A stretch of DNA of 64,000 bases from Gnetum montanum (GCA_015680685.1 MNCI01003412.1:62001-126000), one strand, 5' to 3'; shown: positions 1 to 11,563, counted from the stretch's first letter. The notes: generated from the letters alone by a model not told the origin. Program-made: numbers and translations.

Positions 1-625
1 ACCCATGGCTTGGACAGTTATTTAACAGTGCATAATACCTTTCTAAGGCCATGTCCAAGGGTTCCTGTTTTGCTTGTTTCCATCCTTGGATTTGTTTCCT
101 TAGGGTGGACACTCTTGCATAGGTTTGATATTTTTTGTTAAAGACCTCTACCATTGTTGACTAGTGTCATATTGAATTTGGTTTTAATGATCTATACCAT
201 ACTTTTGCTTGGCCAACGAGTGTCATGGGAAAGAGCTTAAGTTTTTGCCAACCGTTATCAATGTTGTTCCATGTGCAGGCATCATAGAATGCTTGTAAAT
301 GTTCATGCAGATCTAAGTCATAGCCTCCTGAAAATTTGGGAAAGTTTTTTAAATCGAGCTTGGGTAGACGACTCTCTTTACAATGCCTATGTGAGATTCG
401 AACGACCTCTTGTATTTGTGTTAAGCTTGTAGTGGCTAGTAGAGGTTCATCGTCATCCTGTAAGTTATGCTTTCGTGTGTTGGGATGACGTTGTTTTTGT
501 TCATGTTTATAACAAACCCCCACTTGAGGTTGTGTACTCCAATCTTCATCGTCATATAGTTCATTGGTTATCCAACAAACTTCCTTACTAAGTGTGGCAT
601 TGTTATAGTCTTGTAGGAGAGGCAT
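1..625 (-). pseudogene. gag: Athila-type Ty3/gypsy gag, N-terminal part, broken
   Basis: This encodes the start of a gypsy gag (capsid) protein, which packages element RNA. The reading frame begins at 625 and stays open to 167. It then continues in the same frame to the window edge through two stops (TGA and TAG), both one C-to-T change from a sense codon. The signature of plant retrotransposon gag is visible: a PKFSGGYD-like segment, then LKLFPMTLVGQAKVWYRSL, then FNKKYQTYARVSTLR and the EPLDMALERYY helix. Related copies lie on the plus strand at 31090-31607 and the minus strand at 63468-63794. The primer-binding site and LTR lie directly upstream at 746-1350, in the right order for a minus-strand element whose remainder is outside the window. 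I am confident of the family assignment; the protein is not functional as read. Confidence 0.85.
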
Positions 626-745
626 TGTTGTGAAGTTGTGTGTGAATTTATGTGAAACTTTTTATAATTATTTCTTCTAAAAGATGTATCATTAATTCCT
701 TTACAGCGATCTTGTATGATATAACTAATCTAGATAACTAGCACC

Positions 746-765
746 GTCCCTGGCAATGACGCCAA
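746..765 (-). other. Primer-binding site (minus-strand Athila-type element)
   Basis: On the minus strand this reads TTGGCGTCATTGCCAGGGA, immediately after the LTR end (...CTCATCA). It matches the usual plant gypsy primer-binding form TTGGCGCCGTTGCCGGGGA apart from a few transitions. It fixes the orientation and the inner boundary of the LTR at 766. Confidence 0.85.
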
Positions 766-1350
766 TGATGAGTGGCAAGGTACCCCTACACTCAACCATA
801 CAAATACGAGCGTTACACGCGCGATCCGATTGAACTCCGCAGACCGAATAGTTGTGGCACCTAGATAGTTATCCTTAGGTCACAGTTCACTATCTTCCCA
901 CCTGGACTGGTATTATATTTGTCATGTATGATTTAGTCTAGAGTGAAGTGTATGATATGGTTCGTAAACTAATGCTACTTCTGAAGGTAGTGGAAAGTAA
1001 GATTAACTAAGCTAGGAGAGAAAGGGTAAGAGAATCTAATATAGCCTAAGTGCAATGAGCATCCATTCCTTAATTATCTGTACACATCTTGAACTTTGTG
1101 CATGACTACCATTGGGATTACCAAGCACAGATCCTAGGTACGCTACTGGATTACCAAGTAGTCACACTTAAATGCTCGTAATCAAGTCGTACTCATTCTG
1201 TGGTTTTAATGTGAGTTTAAGGGTGAGAGAAACTAATTAAGAAAGCAGTAAATAATAATTAAATAAATAAATAAACAAAGTGAATGCTGCAATGATGAAG
1301 AAATCTTGATCTTTATTGCTGGTCATGTGCATGTCTAAGTACTCCTTCAT
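766..1350 (-). repeat. Truncated 5' LTR of the Athila-type element
   Basis: From 766 (CA end on the minus strand) this aligns along its length with the complete minus-strand LTR at 36984-37945. Shared blocks include those around 'accattgggattacca', 'aggtacgct' and 'cttgatctttattgc'. Similarity stops near 1350, so the U3 start, which in the complete copy holds the GATATC palindromes, is missing. What follows is copia gag in the same orientation, which suggests a deletion or recombination breakpoint rather than a clean insertion, because no terminal CA or target duplication is visible. Confidence 0.75.
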
Positions 1351-1357
1351 TAGGCTA

Positions 1358-2320
1358 ATCTTTTTCTTCTAATGCCATCATGAGAATAAGGTTACATTAA
1401 TTATTAGCATTTGAATCTAATGAGGATTTCTCTAATTCATCCCAAGAATAGAGAGCCTGTTTACCTTTGGATTTGTCCTTTTTTTTCCCTTCTTCTTCCT
1501 TGGAAATTCTAATGTAATGTGACCATAGCCATAATAGTGTTAGCACTAAATTTTGGGTTTCTTATTATCCTTATTGATGAATGTCTTTCCTTTATACTTT
1601 CTCACAAAAACTTTTGGCAAACTTCCTTGTTAGTAGAGCCAGTTCTTCCTTATTTAGATCATCTGAATCAACATCTTCAACATACTTTAAAGATTTTAGG
1701 GCTATGTTATACTTTGATGATCCAACATCATTGTTCTCTTGAAGAGACATTTCATATGTTTATAAGTTACGTTGAAGCTCATCAACTTTCATAAGATTGA
1801 TGTCCCTTACTTCAAGAATGGTTGTCACTTTGGTATGAAATTTCTTAGGTAGGCTTTCGAAGAGTTGTTCATAAATTTTGAAATAAAAACAATATTCACT
1901 AAGAATTTTGAGAGTATTTGCAATTTTAGTAACTCTAAAGAAATACTTATTTATGATTTCATTTTCTCTTATTTATAGATGCACAATTTTGTGATTAAGA
2001 TCTTGTACCTTGGATTGTTTTACTAAAGTGTTCTCCTCATGTATAGTTTCAAGACAAATCCAAATCCCATTGCCTATTTTGCTACAAATAACTTGGTTGA
2101 ATTCTTCCACACAAAAAGCACAATAGAATACATTCATGGCCTTAGCATTTGTCACATGCATACTCTTTTTCTCATTAATGCACTTGCTGATGTCTCTTGG
2201 TCTTGTATAAGAATTCCTCCTTGGTGTTGTGTGAACTTTCATGGGACCTAGATATCCATACTTAACTAGGGGAAAAATATCAAATTTCATAGATTATAGA
2301 AAATATGTCATTCTTGTCTT
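1358..2320 (-). pseudogene. gag: Ty1/copia gag (UBN2-type), decayed
   Basis: Read on the minus strand, a region of about 950 bases translates, with scattered stops, into a copia gag of the UBN2 type. Landmarks in order are KAMNVFYCAFCVEEFNQV, then IWICLETIHEENTLVKQSKV, a run ending FESLPKKF, a VDELQ helix and a lysine-rich KEEEGKKKDKSKGKQAL stretch. The end of the match reads LMALEEKD, usually followed in this family by the zinc-knuckle region. Here the sequence instead joins the gypsy LTR at about 1350. A degenerate initiator-Met primer-binding site lies upstream at 2442-2454. It is a fragment of a dead element. Confidence 0.75.
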
Positions 2321-2441
2321 TCAGTAGTTATAATTTGACCCATCAAAGAATGAATACTTGTAAGATAATTATCCACCTATAAAAAACATGACAGAACAAG
2401 CACAAACTCTTGATGAAGGTTAATTTGGTATTTAAGAGATT

Positions 2442-2454
2442 AAACTCTGATACT
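2442..2454 (-). other. Degenerate copia primer-binding site
   Basis: The minus strand reads TAGTATCAGAGTT. The copia consensus, complementary to initiator tRNA-Met, is TGGTATCAGAGC. The differences in the first twelve bases are both transitions (G-to-A, C-to-T). Its position just upstream of the copia gag supports the call. Confidence 0.6.
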
Positions 2455-2456
2455 AA

Positions 2457-3884
2457 CTATGAATCAAATGTGATACCCTAGAGTTTAGGAGGGGAGTGTA
2501 ACACCCTCCTTTCTAGCCTTAGGTTGGAGAGCATTACATTGGGGATTAACCCCTAACAAAATATTACACATGATAGAATAATGAAATCAAATCAATCCAA
2601 TGTAGTGAAAGGAAGCGAAAAGGAGATTTACGGTAAAGTTAAGAGATTAAGTAATGGAAAGATAAATAAGAATAAATTAATTTCTATAATGGTAAATATA
2701 AAAATAAATATATATACACCTGCAATTCAAAATTTAATGTCTAATGATATAAAATCTCATATGCACCAATAAATATAAAATTCCATAATTTGCTAGTAAA
2801 ATACATCTCATAAATAGAATTCTTAAAATTCTCAAATGTGATAAATATATTCATCATAAAAAATATATCATAATTCATACAAAGGTCTTCTATGAATAAT
2901 TAAGCATGTAAATCAAATTAATAAACATCTACATAAGGTTTGATAGATAAGGTTCATATGCTAAATATAACTTCATCATTCATTTTAAAAATAAATAATG
3001 ATACCAAATGCTCTCCATGATCTCCCTAGCCATGAAAACCTATATATAAAAACAAAATATCAGTTTCTATTAAGTGAGAAACCTTGGCACCCTCCTTCGA
3101 TTGAATTGAGGACAAGTCTCATGGTGGCTAGGTAGGGCATGGTAGCCTACAAACAAATTAGTGCAAAATAAATCCAAGCATTTGAAATGTCAAGCATCTA
3201 AGATAATTTATTAAGTAAGGATTTAAATATCCATAAATCATTCAAAAGATTTAATATTGACCATTTTTTCACTTCACCCAATCAACCTAAAATCAAGGAG
3301 GTTAGCACACACCATACTTAGTGTTAAATGTATGACAAAGTTGTTATGTGAACTTTTTCAAATTTCTAAATCAAAATGTATGTAAAAAAAATGTCAAATT
3401 ACCATGTGCATAGATTTATTATTAGTCCTAATGAATTCAAGCAATCCTGTTGGGCATCATCTCTGAGGTTCTAAACTTGCTAGTGCTAGAGGCATCTCTT
3501 GGGGAATCTCCTTTAATGTTCTAGAGGTATCAAAATCAAAAAAATCAATGAGCCATGGATTACCCACTCCTACAATACGAGGCTTATAGTAAGATTCATA
3601 CTTGTGCACTCTATAATGTGGGTTAATCATCAAATGATCTCTAGGGAACCCAGCTTCATCTAGCCATAAACTCAATGTTAGCTCCATCATCCAAACACAT
3701 AGAAAACAACCAATCATGGAATTATCTAGACATAAAACAATCACTTAAGCATGAAAAACCAAATGTTGATAGTGGAGAAATGCAAAACATGTTTTGACAT
3801 TTTCATACAGCCAAAAGATCCAAAAACCAAACATGCTCAAAGGACTAAACCAAGTCCAACAATTTGACCTATCCCAAAATGGTT
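2457..3884. other. No recognisable gene; possibly old LTR sequence of the 1358-2454 copia fragment
   Basis: This AT-rich stretch directly follows a primer-binding site on the minus strand, so part of it should be that element's LTR. I see no second copy in the window to prove this. A 95-codon minus-strand frame at 3457-3744 matches nothing I recognise and I do not call it a gene. Confidence 0.35.
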
Positions 3885-4911
3885 TGGTGGTTATTTTAGG
3901 ATTTTTGTAATGTTTTTAGCTTTCTTCAAAGATCCTTATAAGCTTTTGGCATGTTCCCTGGTGTCTTGGCTTCATCTAGGAAAAGTTAAAAAAGTTTGAG
4001 AAGGCACGGATGTGCTAACTTTACTATTTTAGTGCATGCCCTGTGTTAGTGTAACAATGTTGATGCATATTCCTTGGTATCCAAGTTTGGGCCTTTTGCA
4101 TCTACTCCTCCTTTGGTGTATTTTTGGGATGCCTAAGCTACACTAATAGAGATTTTTTAATGCTTGGACTCTAGTAAACTCCTACCATTATGTTGAAAAA
4201 ACTATAAATATCTAAGATGATCTCTCACATGAAACAACTTGATTTTAAGCAATTTATTTTGGATTTTGGTGTTTGGTGTCTTGTGAATAGCTCTTCCTTC
4301 CTTGGGCAAGTGATTCATTCCCTATTTTTTTATGTGTGTTTTGAGTCATTGCTTTTACAAATGTGGCTAGACTCTATGTGGTAAATAAAGCTTATGATTT
4401 TCCTCATTTCTACCATGGATGCCTTAAACATTAAAACATCAAAAACATATAAATATTTATTTTATTTTTATTTTAATAAGCTGTGATGATTCATCATTAT
4501 CCAAGGAGGTCACAACTAGACAACATGGTGTTGGGCTAGTGAGGTTATGACTAGGAGCTATTTTATTTACATTTTGTGTGTGATGTTGCACCTATCCTCT
4601 TGAGGAATTGTAACATAAGCATTACATCTATCCCTAAGAGGGATTGTAATACATGTGTGTTTATTATTGTTTATTTATTTTTTATAGTCATAAAAATTGT
4701 AAAACATAAAATTATTTATCTCTCTTCCCATGGCAACATGAGTTATAATTGTATCATGTGTATTATAGTATCTTTTATCTTTCTTGAGTGCAACCATATA
4801 CATGAGTGTTCTTGATAATTCACTGAACATCATCCTTGAAGCTTACAACCAAATTGTACTACAATTTATATGATAAATCCCATTAGTCAAAAACTAGCAA
4901 GACCCCTATCA
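3885..4911 (+). repeat. 5' LTR (incomplete) of the old Athila-like element
   Basis: It aligns with 25395-26491 and ends ...CCCCTATCA next to a primer-binding site. The counterpart of the first 150 or so bases of the 3' LTR (from TGATGAGTCATCAAG at 25235) is not found here. Confidence 0.65.
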
Positions 4912-4930
4912 TTAGTGCTATTGTTGAGAA
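4912..4930 (+). other. Decayed primer-binding site
   Basis: It reads TTAGTGCTATTGTTGAGAA. Against the plant gypsy form TTGGCGCCGTTGCCGGGGA, all eight differences are C-to-T or G-to-A, as expected from cytosine deamination on both strands. Confidence 0.65.
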
Positions 4931-5039
4931 GGGTGTTGGTGAATTGTTTGGAAATACTTTCACATAGTTGATGTTAACTTTTATTCAAATCCAGTGTGTA
5001 TTTTTAATGTTATGTGTATAGGTTGTGGATGTAAACAAG

Positions 5040-6343
5040 ATGGCAGATAGTTCTAATAGCCCATCAAATGCCTTTGATAATGTACCAAAAAGATGAAGGA
5101 CTTTTATCATCTTTGAGTATTCAAATGATAAGATCCTTTCACTAGTTATACTAGCTTATTACCAAGATAAGTAGGGAAGGTGGAGAGATGCTCATGGTTG
5201 GTTTTCAAGGGACTAGGTTTTGCCTGCACCAGATGATCTCATTGATGCCTTGATCAACATGGGGCTTGAAGATGAATGTACATCATACAAAGCTAATGAT
5301 CCTATGTTCGATGACTATGGGCCTTTATACATGTTGAAAGAATGTTGAAAGAAGATGTTAGGATTGAATGTTGAAAGAAGATGTTGGATTTAGCTTCTCA
5401 TTTTATCATTTTGATGGGGAGAAATAATCTAAGATAGAAAATAAAGATAAAGGGCCAACCCACCATGAAGGCCCATGATTAGGTACCTTCAATCCATGTG
5501 TAGCTCACAATCATGACCTCCTTTCAAAGTTCCAACATTTGCAATTTTCTAGATTTGGTGGTGGTGATGATGATTCTTCTTTGTTTGACTAGGGTGACTA
5601 TCATGAGTTAACAAAAGCTATATGCATTTCAAGGGAGCATGTTCATGATAGAAAAATCAAACAAATCAACATGGTTGATGTGCCAACATCTCCATATGCA
5701 AGACTTTGAAAAAAATTTCTATCTCCATATGTGAGTGATTGGTAGAAGTTATGGTTATTCCCCCTCCCCTCTACCTTCATCAAGCATGCAGAAACTTAGT
5801 ATAAATTCTTGCCTTCCACATCGATTCAAAGATGGAAAAACATGGTCAAAATATTCTATATAAAATTTTAGACCTATACCCAAATTTCAAAGATCCAAAA
5901 AGAGATGGTTGGATGGAGAGAAGAAGCCCATGAATCTCTTAACATTACCTTGGAGAGGTATATTAAAATTGCTCATCACTATTTGAATCATGGGTTTGCC
6001 CAAAGAGAGAAATTAATGCACATTGTAGAAGGGTTAAAATAGAAAACAAGAGAGCATGTGAACATGTACATGATGGGTCAAGAACATAAAAAGTTTATGG
6101 TCCAAATCAAAGAAACCATTGTTAGCATGGAAGGTGAGTGGTTGGAAGTGATAGTTAACTAAGGAATATAATCACGATTCATCATGCATAGAAGAGGCCA
6201 AAAATATTGAAGGTACTACTGAACCTCCCACTATAGTTAAGACCCTAGTAGAAGATCAGATTAGAACTAATAAGGCCTTGATAGAATTAGTCCACTATGT
6301 GAATTGAGTTTGGGACACGATGGAAGAAAAGACTATCACTACT
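5040..6343 (+). pseudogene. gag: Athila-like gag, first part, interrupted by the copia insertion
   Basis: The likely start is ATG at 5040 (MADSSNSPSNAFDNVPKR), about 110 bases after the primer-binding site. The frame is soon broken by stops. Near 5890-6150 a clear gag segment appears: HESLNITLERYIKIAHHYLN, then HGFAQREKLMHIVEGLK, then an MGQEHKKF stretch. It matches the EPLDMALERYY...LMYHIIDGL region of the better-preserved gag copies at 63468-63794. The copia element inserted at 6343/6344; the host sequence resumes at 13581 after the CTACT duplication. The family is clear, the exact frame is not recoverable, and the protein is dead. Confidence 0.65.
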
Positions 6344-7568
6344 TGAGGATCACTAAACTTAGAAAGGAGGGGAGGAGGTGGATGAATAAGTTCCTTAACA
6401 AAAATCAATCATCACAAAAACCACACCAAAAATTACATGGTTCCCAAACTTGGGTACTCCACACTTGAAAGGTAGATCACTTGCACACCTCCAAACTTTG
6501 TTCCTCTTAAAATGTGGTTTGAAGGACATCACACCTTCTATAAATTCTAACCTCTAATCTAGAGTGTTATGAGGTTGCACCAACCACTCAATCCTAGTAG
6601 GATCCAAACAAGCTTAGAATGTGGTTTCAAGGATCCCACAACATTTACAAATTGAGCTTTGCACTAGAGTGTTGTGACACTACACCAACCACTCAATCCC
6701 AACAAGATCCTGTCAAGGTCAATGACGATGCCTTCTCACAAGAAGAGCATCAACCCCAACAGGGAACCAAGAAAGAGAAAAATTAAAAGAGTAGAATGCA
6801 ATTGATTTTTTGGTCCTTGTACTTTGAAGCATAGTACAATATAATCACTACTACAATACAAATGATGAAACAATGAGGTACAAATTCAATAGTATGTGGT
6901 TCACAACGATAGCTTGATATTGACACTTGGTTTCATACAAAGTTTGCACATTCCCCAAGAGAATGAAGTATTCTTATAGCCTTGATGTTTTTGAAATCAC
7001 CTCGAAATTCATGCAATGGCTATCTAATAGCTAGGGGAAATGTCTTATTTAAGATTGTGATGCCTCACTATTTAGATCTCAATTCAAGGTAGACGTCTCA
7101 CTATTCAGATCTAAATTCAAGGTAGACGTCTCATACCCAAGGAAGATGTCTTCCAAGAGACATCTACATGTAGACATCTTCTCTTGATGGTAGAGGTCTA
7201 CTATTTTTCCAAGATGTCTTCTTTGGTTCTTCTATACTTCAATCAAGACATCTTCTACTTCTTGTATATGTCTTCTTAGTTTTTGGTCTTTGCTTCCCAA
7301 GGCTTCCTTTTGTTGATTTGGCTCATTCCTAATCTTGGTAACTTCTTCATTTTTTAGTAATCTTCATCTTTTTCCTTGCTCCCACTTAAGTCCTTAAGTC
7401 TTCATTTTGACATCTCATTGTAGTTCTCATACCTAGAGTCTTCACATTGACATCGTTTTGTAGATGTCATCACATGAGCCCTCCTTCATGCCCTACAAAA
7501 GCATCACACTTCACAACATCCTATATTCTCCATTTTCCTTAATGTTTTGACATACCAAAAGGTCAACA
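6344..7568 (-). repeat. 3' LTR of the copia element
   Basis: It runs from TGAGGATCAC at 6344 to ...GGTCAACA at 7568 (on the minus strand TGTTGACC...CCTCA). It aligns collinearly with 11566-13575. A short G-rich stretch (6362-6380) is the counterpart of the gap-containing G tract in the 5' LTR. An array of AGACGTCT-like palindromes occupies 7091-7275. Confidence 0.9.
7091..7275. repeat. AGACGTCT palindrome array in the copia 3' LTR
   Basis: Two perfect copies of the self-complementary octamer AGACGTCT lie at 7091-7098 and 7124-7131. They are followed by several derivatives (AGATGTCT, AGACATCT, AAGATGTCTTC) that each differ by a CpG transition. The same array is seen in the 5' LTR at about 13095-13280. 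The position within U3 suggests a promoter element, by inference. Confidence 0.7.
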
Positions 7569-7583
7569 ATCTTCTCTTTTTGG
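7569..7583 (-). other. Polypurine tract of the copia element
   Basis: On the minus strand the sequence just before the 3' LTR reads CCAAAAAGAGAAGAT, a purine-rich primer for plus-strand DNA synthesis immediately next to the TG of the LTR. Confidence 0.65.
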
Positions 7584-7834
7584 TGATGCCCAAGACTTGA
7601 GAAAATGGATTAGTAGTCTTTTGAAATCATGAAGTCATATATCCTCAATATTTCCCAAGTCATAAAAAAAACATAGAAAATTCTCCCCCTTTTGGATAAT
7701 AGAAAAAAGGAATGGGGAAAAACTCCCCCTAAACATGTGTAAGAAGAAAAAAATACCAAGGTTTTGTAGTCTTGATTATTTTTTTGATTTTAACTTACAA
7801 GACCAAGAGGAATTACTAGATAGGAAAAGGTTTG

Positions 7835-8490
7835 ATTCCCATATCTTTATATAGGGAAGTTAAGCACTGTTTCTCAAGGGATTTTCTAAAAGCATTAGCT
7901 AGTTGATTGGCAGTTCCAATAAACTCTAGTTTGACATGTCTCCGTTAAGTATTCTTGCATGTAAAGCAATGACAAATTTTAATGTGTTTGGTGCAAGAAT
8001 GCTAAATTGAATTTTTGGTCATATTTATAGCACTATTGTTGTCACAAAAGATAGGCATAGATTATGATTGGACACCTAGATCTTTAAGCATTTTTGTCAT
8101 CCAATGAAGTTGAGTACAAAAACTTCAAACTAAGATATATTTAGCTTCTGCTATAGAAAGTGTTGTAGAGGTTTGCTTTTTGGTAGTCTAGGAGATAAGG
8201 CTTTGTCCTAGAAAAAAGCAATTGTCACTAATGCTCTGATAATCATCCGAATAGCTTGCCCAATCTACATCACAATATCCACTCAGTTCAAGAGGAGAGT
8301 CCTTTGGATACCAAAGGACCTAGTTAGTAGTACCTTTTAAATAAGATGAGATTCTTTTTGATTGGCTTGATCAAGCACACATTCCAACACTTAAAGCAAT
8401 GTCTGGTCTACTAGCAGTTAAGTAAAGTAGACTACCTATCATGCCTCTATAAAGCTTATGATCAACTAACTTACCTTGATCATCCATGGT
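7835..8490 (-). pseudogene. pol: Copia RNase H domain, decayed
   Basis: The minus-strand translation gives the copia RNase H landmarks in order: GYCDVDWASYSDDYQSISD with CFFLG after it, an AEAKYI block in place of the usual AEYIA, a CDNNSAINMTKN motif, TKHIKICHCF (usually KHIEIRHHF) and a closing ANQLANAF region equivalent to ADIFTK. Stops occur after AEAKYILV, near GVQS and elsewhere, so it is inactive. It is the last coding part of the element, followed by about 250 bases of non-coding sequence and the purine tract. Confidence 0.75.
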
Positions 8491-8499
8491 AAGTTGAAA

Positions 8500-9300
8500 A
8501 TTTGCAGCCATGGGAGTATTTTTTTATCTTTACATTAGTTAGACTGATACCTTTGACATATTTGGTTTGAAAAATAAAAGTACCTTTTTTAGATTAATTG
8601 AATTGAAATCCAAGAAAAGTTTTTAGTTCTTCCATCATGCTCATTTCAAACTCAACCTACATAAGATCTAAATATTTCTTGCAAAGGGTGTTGTTAGTAG
8701 TACCAAAAATAATATCATCAACATAAATGTGAATAATAAGAAGATTACTACCTTCCCTTCTAAGAAACAAGGTAACATTAGCCTTACCTCTTTCAAAACC
8801 ATTTGATATGAGATGTTGAGAAAGTCTTTCATACTAGGCTCTAGGATCTTGTTTGAGGCCATAGAGAGCCTTCTTGATTTTGTAAACATGCTCAAGTTTG
8901 ATGGGATCTATAAAACCTTCAAGTTGATCAATGTAAACTTCTTCTTGTATGGTTCCATTGAGAAAGGCACTTTTTACATCCATTTGATATAGATTGATCT
9001 TTTGACTACTAACATAAGCCAAAAGGAGTTTAATAGATTCTAGTCTAGCAACAGGAACAAAAGTTTTATCAAAATAAATCCCTTCCTACTGATTGCATCC
9101 TTTGGAAACTAATCTAGCCTTGTTTTTTTATTATAGTTTCATCTTCATCAGTTTTGTTTCTAAAGATCCATTTTGTCCCAATAATGGATTTATGATTTTG
9201 TCTAAGCATCAATTCCTATACATCATTCCTAACAAATTGATTTAACTTATCTTGGATAGCAGAGATCCAACCTTCTTCACCTTTAGCTTCTTTAAAATTT
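8500..9300 (-). pseudogene. pol: Copia reverse transcriptase, decayed
   Basis: A frame at 8834-9022 reads INLYQMDVKSAFLNG, then EEVYIDQLEGFIDP and KIKKALYGLKQDPRA, the conserved core of the copia reverse transcriptase (RVT_2). The frame at 8668-8895 continues the fingers and palm with frame changes. The catalytic YVDD box should lie near 8700-8740, where a minus-strand HIYVDDIIF-like segment with broken frame can be read. Upstream towards 9260 the translation passes through the GWISAIQDKLNQF-type segment typical of the region before the polymerase. Several frameshifts make it inactive. Confidence 0.75.
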
Positions 9301-9309
9301 TTGGGGTCA

Positions 9310-10460
9310 AGTTATGAGAGATAAACTAAATAAGCACAAAATTATTTGGTTTGACTTCTAATGTGAATACCATATTAAACTTCCCCAATAACATCATTGA
9401 GAGAGTAAATTTTACCAAGTCTAGGCATCCTAGGTTGACTAAGGGAGTTCTCATCAAATTCATCTTCTTTTTCCTCTTCATGATCAATATCAATTTTAGA
9501 GTTCTTATCAACTTGAGCTTGAGTGACACTAGATAGCTTTTGAATAGGAACAATTTCATCATCTGGTTAAGGAGATGTAATGTCATGATCATGAACTTTA
9601 AGATTTATGGTTTCCTCAATAGTATTCATTTTCTTGTTAAAAACTCTATAGGCCCTGCTAACTAGCAAATACCCCAAGAAAATACCTTCATTGATTTTTG
9701 GATTAGATTTCATTAAATTATCTTTATCATTTAGAATATAACATTTTGAACCAAAAACATGAAAATAACTTACTAAGCATTTTTTACTAGTCCACAATTC
9801 ATAAGGAGTTTTTGAGCTAAATTTTCTTACCAATACTTTGTTAGAGACATAGCAAGTAGCGTTGAGAGCTTCATCCCAGAAGTGATGAGGAAGATTCTGA
9901 TCATTCAATATAGTTCTTCCCATATTGTTCAAGATTGTATTCTTTTATTCAACTACACCATTCTGTTAAGGAGTTCTTACAGTAGAGAATTGATGAAGTA
10001 TTCTTTTTATTTGATAGAATTGCTCAAATTTTGAATTTGTAAATCCACCTCCATTGTCACTTCTAATAATTTTAATGCCATATCATTTTTCTTTTTGAAT
10101 TTGGTTACACATTCTTAAGAAATGATCAAATACTTCATCCTTGTGATATAAGAAAGCTACCCAAGTAAAGCAAGAGTAATCATCAATAATAGTTAAAAAA
10201 TATCTTTTCTTTCCTAAGCTAAGAGTTTGAATAGGATCAATCACATCCATATGAAGAAGATCTAAGGATCTAGAGGTAGATTTACAATTTTTCTTACCAA
10301 ATCTTACCCTTGTTTTCTTACCTTTCTAACATGCTTTGCAGGTATTTAGATTGAAGTCTTTGAGTTTAGGCAACCCATGAACCATTTTCCTTGCCACAAG
10401 AGTTTGAAGAATTTCTTTGTTGATTGACCTGGCTTCCAATGCCACAATCAGGGATCATTT
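9310..10460 (-). pseudogene. pol: Copia integrase and linker, decayed
   Basis: The minus strand shows the zinc-binding region (KDFNLNTCKAC), then LLHMDVIDPIQT with the first catalytic Asp, IIRSDNGGGF with the second, and a QNGVVE*KN motif with the Glu followed by a stop where Arg is usual. The frame at 9567-9932 continues HFWDEALNATCYVSNKVLVR, KTPYELW and FHVFGSKCYI, the well-known C-terminal integrase stretch, then FLGYLLVSRAYRVFN. An acidic linker follows at 9326-9560. Integrase before reverse transcriptase confirms Ty1/copia. Confidence 0.8.
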
Positions 10461-10624
10461 GTACAATTAACTAAGCACTTGGATTCAAGGTTAGAATCAT
10501 TTCCAAAAATAGTTATGTAAACATTTCCTTTTCTAGATCCTTCTATCACAACATTTCCAATGGTTAAATCTTGTATTTTACAAGTTGCTTTTGAAAAAGT
10601 AACATTGAAATTAGAATTACAAAG

Positions 10625-10846
10625 TTAACTAACAACAAGAAGATTATGTTTTAATCCATTAACAAGGAAAAATTTATTTACAGTTGGAAGACCTTTAGAT
10701 TTTCCTCCTATGGTACCAATACATGTTATAGGAGCCTCCATGTCATCTCCAAAAGTGACTGTTTCGCAATTTTGTTCTATGAAGTGGGTGAAGTAGGATT
10801 TGTCAGCTTTCATGTACCTTGAGCACCCACTATCAATATATGACAT
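10625..10846 (-). pseudogene. pol: Copia aspartic protease
   Basis: The open stretch of 73 codons contains YIDSGCSRYMKADKSYF, in which DSG is the aspartic protease active site and DSGCSRHM is the copia norm. VTFGDD, a GIGTI-like segment with Ile and Gly (CIGTIGG) and VNGLKHNLLVVS (usually LKHNLLSISQL) follow. It lies between gag and integrase as expected. It is open as read but not linked in frame to its neighbours. Confidence 0.85.
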
Positions 10847-10941
10847 ACTAGATTGTCATCAAAGAGAGTTATTTGAGCCATCAAGTTCATTTTAGGCTTC
10901 CTTTCTTTTTGCTTCCAAACATGCAAAGTAACTGTCCTAGG

Positions 10942-11420
10942 CTATTTTTGCAAAGAAAAAGTGTATTGTTTCATCCTAGCAAAGCAATATGCTTGAATAT
11001 GACTAGATTTTCCACAAAAGAAAAAATTTAAAATTCTTGGCTTTTTACCAAACCTAAATTGATTTTCTTTTGTAGAGTCTCTCAAACATCCATCATGTTG
11101 ATTTTGTCTGTTAGGCTTTTCAAAAGGATTCTTACTCATATGCTCAATCATATAGGTTAGTTTTTGAATCGTAGCCTTAAGGTCTTCGCTTTCTTTCTTG
11201 AGGTAAGAACATTCATCATTAAGAACTATAATTTTCATTTGCTTGACATGTAAAGAATCTTTTATTTCAATAGAAAAATTTTGAAAAGAAAGAACTTTAT
11301 GCCAAAACACCTGATACCTTTCTTTAAGGGAAATATCATTTAGATGAGTTTTATCAATCTTACTTGTATAGTCTTCTCTATTTCTGAATGTAAAAAAGGA
11401 AGTGAGAGATTTATGTTTGG
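10942..11420 (-). pseudogene. gag: Copia gag C-terminal part with a damaged zinc knuckle
   Basis: A 122-codon minus-strand frame (10942-11310) shows a coiled-coil-like stretch (DECSYLKKESEDLKATIQKL) and then a knuckle FFCGKSSHIQAYC. The consensus is CX2CX4HX4C; the first Cys is replaced by Phe, so the knuckle is incomplete. Only the C-terminal part of gag remains between here and the primer-binding site at 11551, so the N-terminal UBN2 part has been deleted. Confidence 0.7.
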
Positions 11421-11550
11421 AATAAATATGATATAGGAATTGAGAATAATAATTGATGAGGCATATTAGTTTCTTTGTCTAGATGTGTCTTCCGTTGATA
11501 GCCCCTTCCATGTTCACTCTTGGGAGATTGATGTAGAGCACAAGAGTAAC

Positions 11551-11563
11551 TTCTTTGATATCA
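11551..11563 (-). other. Copia primer-binding site, degenerate
   Basis: The minus strand reads TGATATCAAAGAA, against TGGTATCAGAGCA for initiator tRNA-Met. It lies two bases inside the 5' LTR end at 11566. Confidence 0.7.

Noticed and set aside
3457-3744. 95-codon minus-strand ORF as a host gene
   Set aside because: No recognisable domain, no splice or promoter context, and the surroundings are decayed transposon sequence.
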